Assembly (NCBI GenBank): GCA_027618855.1 | Contig: JAQCID010000036.1 | Location: 1 to 8,590 of the forward strand | Direction of reading: 5' to 3' | Length of the DNA stretch: 8,590 bases | Source of the DNA: Bacteroidota bacterium | Lineage (GTDB): Bacteria; Bacteroidota; Bacteroidia; Flavobacteriales_D; Sanyastnellaceae | Part shown: piece after piece, positions 6,729 through 8,590 of the stretch | How positions within the stretch are numbered: position 1 is the stretch's first letter | Layout: the number at the start of each line of letters is the position of its first letter | Made by a program: the position numbers and the translations under genes | Notes under the pieces: generated by a model | Database searches by the model: none | What the model saw: only the letters and a program-made list of their open reading frames with translations | Told to the model about the DNA's origin: nothing

Positions 6729-6758
6729 GTTTGGCATAATCTATGCTAACTTGCAAAC
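6729..6758 (+). other. Possible hairpin in the leader region of the OmpA-family gene
   Basis: In the 86-base gap between holA and the OmpA-family gene, GCATA (6734-6738) pairs with TATGC (6742-6746) across a 3-base loop. GTTTG (6729-6733) can extend the stem with CAAAC (6754-6758) if TAACTTG (6747-6753) bulges out. There is no T-tract after it, so it is not a convincing holA terminator. The bulged TAACTTG partly resembles the -7-like box seen in other gaps, so it could belong to the OmpA-family promoter. The 13-base distance from TTTG (6730-6733) is too short for a standard -33/-7 pair. Confidence 0.3.
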
Positions 6759-6790
6759 CTGTAAGATTAAGAAATCCGTAAGAAATTCAT

Positions 6791-7960
6791 ATGATACTTA
6801 AGAATATTTCCCGTTTAGGAGTGACAATTGTAGCTTTGATTGCTGTGACTCTGAGTCCTCAAGCTCAGACGTTTAATTTGGTACCGAACAGTGGGTTCGA
6901 GGACACAAATATTAAGAAGTTGCGTTCTTATGGCCAAATGGAAGAGGTGAGCAAGGATTGGTTTTCTGCGACGGAGGTTCCAGCAGACATTTATGGTGAC
7001 GGTGCCAAGGGAGATAAAATCGGAATTCCCACAAACGATTATGGAACGCAGGAGCCTGCGGCCGGTCTTTGTTATGCTGGATTTAGGGCGTATTCGAAAG
7101 ATCCCCGCATGCAGCGCAGTTATTTGGAAGTACAGTTGCCTCAGATGTTGGACCGAGATGTGATGTACTGCGTGTCGTTTGACATCAGTTTGGCCGATCT
7201 AAGTAGATATGCCGTTAATGACATCGGCGTCGTTCTCAGTGACAGGAAAATTGAGCAACCGAACCTCGGGGACATGATTCTACAACCTGATGTACAACAG
7301 AAGACAAACAAAGTATTTCAGTATACAGAAGGATGGGAGAAGTTTTGCGGAACATTTGTAGGTACGGGTCAGGAAGAATACATCGTTATCGGATGTTTCG
7401 GGAGTCGTTCAGAGATGACCATAGAGAAAGTACAACGTCCTGTGGGTCTTACTGGACCTCAACTGAGCCATGCATATTACTTCATTGACAACGTTGAAAT
7501 CATTGAAATTCAAGCCAAATCTCAATGTGTATGCTCTGCGGTTGAAGAGCGCGACATGGATTTGGTGTATGGATCTTCTTCTGTTCAAGACGAGGACATG
7601 ACGGATGCCGAAAAAATCAATTCAAGTGCGATTTATTACGCATTTCTCAAGCGCACGCCTACAGGCTCTGGAAAACAGACAGTTTCTGAGATCGCGGCCA
7701 TCCTCAAGGCAAACCCGGGTATGAAAATAAACATTGTGGGTCATTGCGACGAGGAGGAAGCAAGTGAAGGGCAAATCAATGCACGCTACAAAATGATCGG
7801 CAAGAATCGCGCAGATCAAATACGTCGCATGCTTGAAACGGAAGGAGTCCCTGCTTCTCAGTTTTCTGTTTCTGATATCGGGAACCAAGATCCTGCAAAC
7901 TCTCGTGACACCGACATCAGTCGTGCTCAAAACCGACGCGTCACGTTCGAGGTTAATTAA
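6791..7960 (+). CDS. Secreted OmpA-family protein with N-terminal beta-sandwich domain
   Basis: A 389-residue exported protein. Residues 1-26 form a signal peptide: basic start, hydrophobic core VTIVALIAVTL, then a polar region with SPQAQ near the cleavage site. Residues about 28-240 begin NLVPNSGFED and close with YYFIDNVEIIEI, a pattern typical of galactose-binding or carbohydrate-binding jelly-roll domains; its ligand is unknown. A short linker with CVC (246-248) leads to a C-terminal OmpA-type peptidoglycan-binding domain (about 278-389), which has INIVGHCD (313-320), NRADQIRRML (339-348) and AQNRRVTFEV (379-388). Asp320 and Arg340 match the diaminopimelate-contacting pair of OmpA, but are separated by 20 residues instead of about 15. 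It probably tethers a surface or periplasmic beta-sandwich to the cell wall. No lipobox cysteine or transmembrane barrel is seen. Confidence 0.85.
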   Translation: MILKNISRLGVTIVALIAVTLSPQAQTFNLVPNSGFEDTNIKKLRSYGQMEEVSKDWFSATEVPADIYGDGAKGDKIGIPTNDYGTQEPAAGLCYAGFRAYSKDPRMQRSYLEVQLPQMLDRDVMYCVSFDISLADLSRYAVNDIGVVLSDRKIEQPNLGDMILQPDVQQKTNKVFQYTEGWEKFCGTFVGTGQEEYIVIGCFGSRSEMTIEKVQRPVGLTGPQLSHAYYFIDNVEIIEIQAKSQCVCSAVEERDMDLVYGSSSVQDEDMTDAEKINSSAIYYAFLKRTPTGSGKQTVSEIAAILKANPGMKINIVGHCDEEEASEGQINARYKMIGKNRADQIRRMLETEGVPASQFSVSDIGNQDPANSRDTDISRAQNRRVTFEVN

Positions 7961-7965
7961 GAATT

Positions 7966-7999
7966 TCCACTGCGCTTAATCCGCGTAGTGGACTTTGTT
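7966..7999 (+). terminator. Hairpin terminator of the OmpA-family gene
   Basis: The stem pairs 7966-7975 (TCCACTGCGC) with 7983-7992 (GCGTAGTGGA), ten pairs including one G-U (7972 with 7986), around a 7-base loop. A T-rich stretch (CTTTGTTT) follows, as expected for a plus-strand intrinsic terminator. In the minus-strand transcript the G-U becomes a C-A mismatch, so termination should be stronger for the OmpA-family gene than for the convergent transporter, whose stop codon TAA lies inside the loop. Confidence 0.65.
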
Positions 8000-8590
8000 T
8001 CTATACGCTTTCGGCACCATCAGCATCGCGAGGAAGGCCAGAGAGAATAAGATGATCATCGCGAGGATTGACTCCCTCATCGAGCCTGTGTATCCTTCGA
8101 TATACCCCCATCCGAACATCCCGATAATCAGACCTCCTTTTTCGAGGACTTCGTAGAAGCTGAAATATGAGGCTGGGTCTTTCGTTTTAGGAAGAATCTT
8201 GGAGTAGGTCGCTCGGTTTAGGCTTTGCGTGCCTCCCATAAGGAATCCTATCGCCCCTGCCGCCACGTAGAAGCCCATCTTCGTCGTTGCGAAGAAATAG
8301 GCGTACAAACACAACGCAGCCCATCCGACGATGCAAGTCATCAGTGCTTTGATGTTTCCAATTCTTCGACTCACCGCACTCAACCCAAACGCTCCTGGAA
8401 TGGCGAGAAGGTTCACCACAAAGATGGTAATGATGAGCTCTTTTTCATCGAGCCCCACTTCTTTGATGCCAAAGGAAGAGGCCATGATGATGATGGTTTG
8501 GATGGCCATGCTCATCACAAAAAACGCCCCCAGATATCTCTTGAGGTGAACGTACCCTTTCAATTCTCGGGCGACGCCTACGAGCTCTTT
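7976..8590 (-). CDS. MFS transporter, Atg22/UMF1-like, C-terminal half (5' end beyond window)
   Basis: The reading frame is open to the right edge, giving 204 residues, so the N-terminal half lies outside. About six membrane helices are visible, near residues 20-40, 52-75, 85-103, 107-127, 145-165 and 172-192, corresponding to TM7-12 of a 12-TM major facilitator protein. The segment GGTQSLNRATYSKILPK (119-135) followed by FSFYEVLEKGG matches the signature of the UMF1 branch related to yeast Atg22. Yeast Atg22 is linked to amino-acid efflux from the vacuole; the bacterial substrates are unknown. A TTG at 8563 lies in the middle of a conserved stretch (KELVGVARELKGYVHLKRYL) and is read as an internal Leu, not a start. 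The gene is convergent with the OmpA-family gene at a distance of 15 bases, and their ends share the hairpin terminator. Confidence 0.85.
   Translation of the reverse strand, partial: KELVGVARELKGYVHLKRYLGAFFVMSMAIQTIIIMASSFGIKEVGLDEKELIITIFVVNLLAIPGAFGLSAVSRRIGNIKALMTCIVGWAALCLYAYFFATTKMGFYVAAGAIGFLMGGTQSLNRATYSKILPKTKDPASYFSFYEVLEKGGLIIGMFGWGYIEGYTGSMRESILAMIILFSLAFLAMLMVPKAYRNKVHYAD

Noticed and set aside
6705..6790. An intrinsic terminator after holA
   Set aside because: The only hairpin there is weak and bulged and has no following T-tract.
8561..8563. TTG as the start of the MFS transporter
   Set aside because: The frame stays open to the window edge, the residues upstream look like normal coding, and six helices are only half of a major facilitator protein.

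Overview
The window looks like a stretch of ordinary chromosome from a member of the Bacteroidota, probably a Flavobacteriales-type lineage; this is inferred from the genes, not measured. Pointers are a DUF5606 protein (a family known from this phylum), a lone HsdR-N-like nuclease divergent from holA, an Atg22/UMF1-type transporter, a secreted OmpA-family protein with a beta-sandwich in front, and start codons that almost all lack a Shine-Dalgarno sequence. No phage, transposon, CRISPR, tRNA or rRNA signal was seen. Gene density is very high: no gap between genes exceeds 90 bases.

Layout: positions 5649 down to 1 hold seven co-directional minus-strand genes. In reading order they are an HsdR-N-like PD-(D/E)XK protein, a DUF5606 protein with a lysine-rich tail, 3-hydroxyacyl-CoA (3-hydroxybutyryl-CoA type) dehydrogenase, a voltage-gated-like potassium channel with a C-terminal zinc ribbon, a long-chain acyl-CoA ligase, a PAP2-family membrane phosphatase and the fluoride channel CrcB, which runs off the left edge. 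Gaps are 45, 13, 53, 38 and 12 bases, then a 1-base-pair-scale TAATG overlap, so several of these are probably co-transcribed. A 38-base divergent gap at 5650-5687 separates this block from plus-strand holA (DNA polymerase III delta) and the OmpA-family gene. The latter ends in a hairpin terminator shared with the tail of a convergent MFS transporter that runs off the right edge.

Functional links: the acyl-CoA ligase and the hydroxyacyl-CoA dehydrogenase belong to fatty-acid activation and oxidation (or short-chain acyl-CoA metabolism). PAP2, the channel, CrcB and the MFS protein are membrane functions without an obvious single pathway. HolA is core replication machinery.

I do not see a new defence or mobile system. 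The most interesting signal is regulatory: a motif TAnnTTCGC occurs four times in gaps, each pointing at the next gene, and in three of four only 2-3 bases before the ATG. It resembles the Bacteroidota -7 promoter box (TAnnTTTG) and would predict leaderless or near-leaderless mRNAs. In the holA divergent gap the two copies form a perfect 9-bp inverted repeat.
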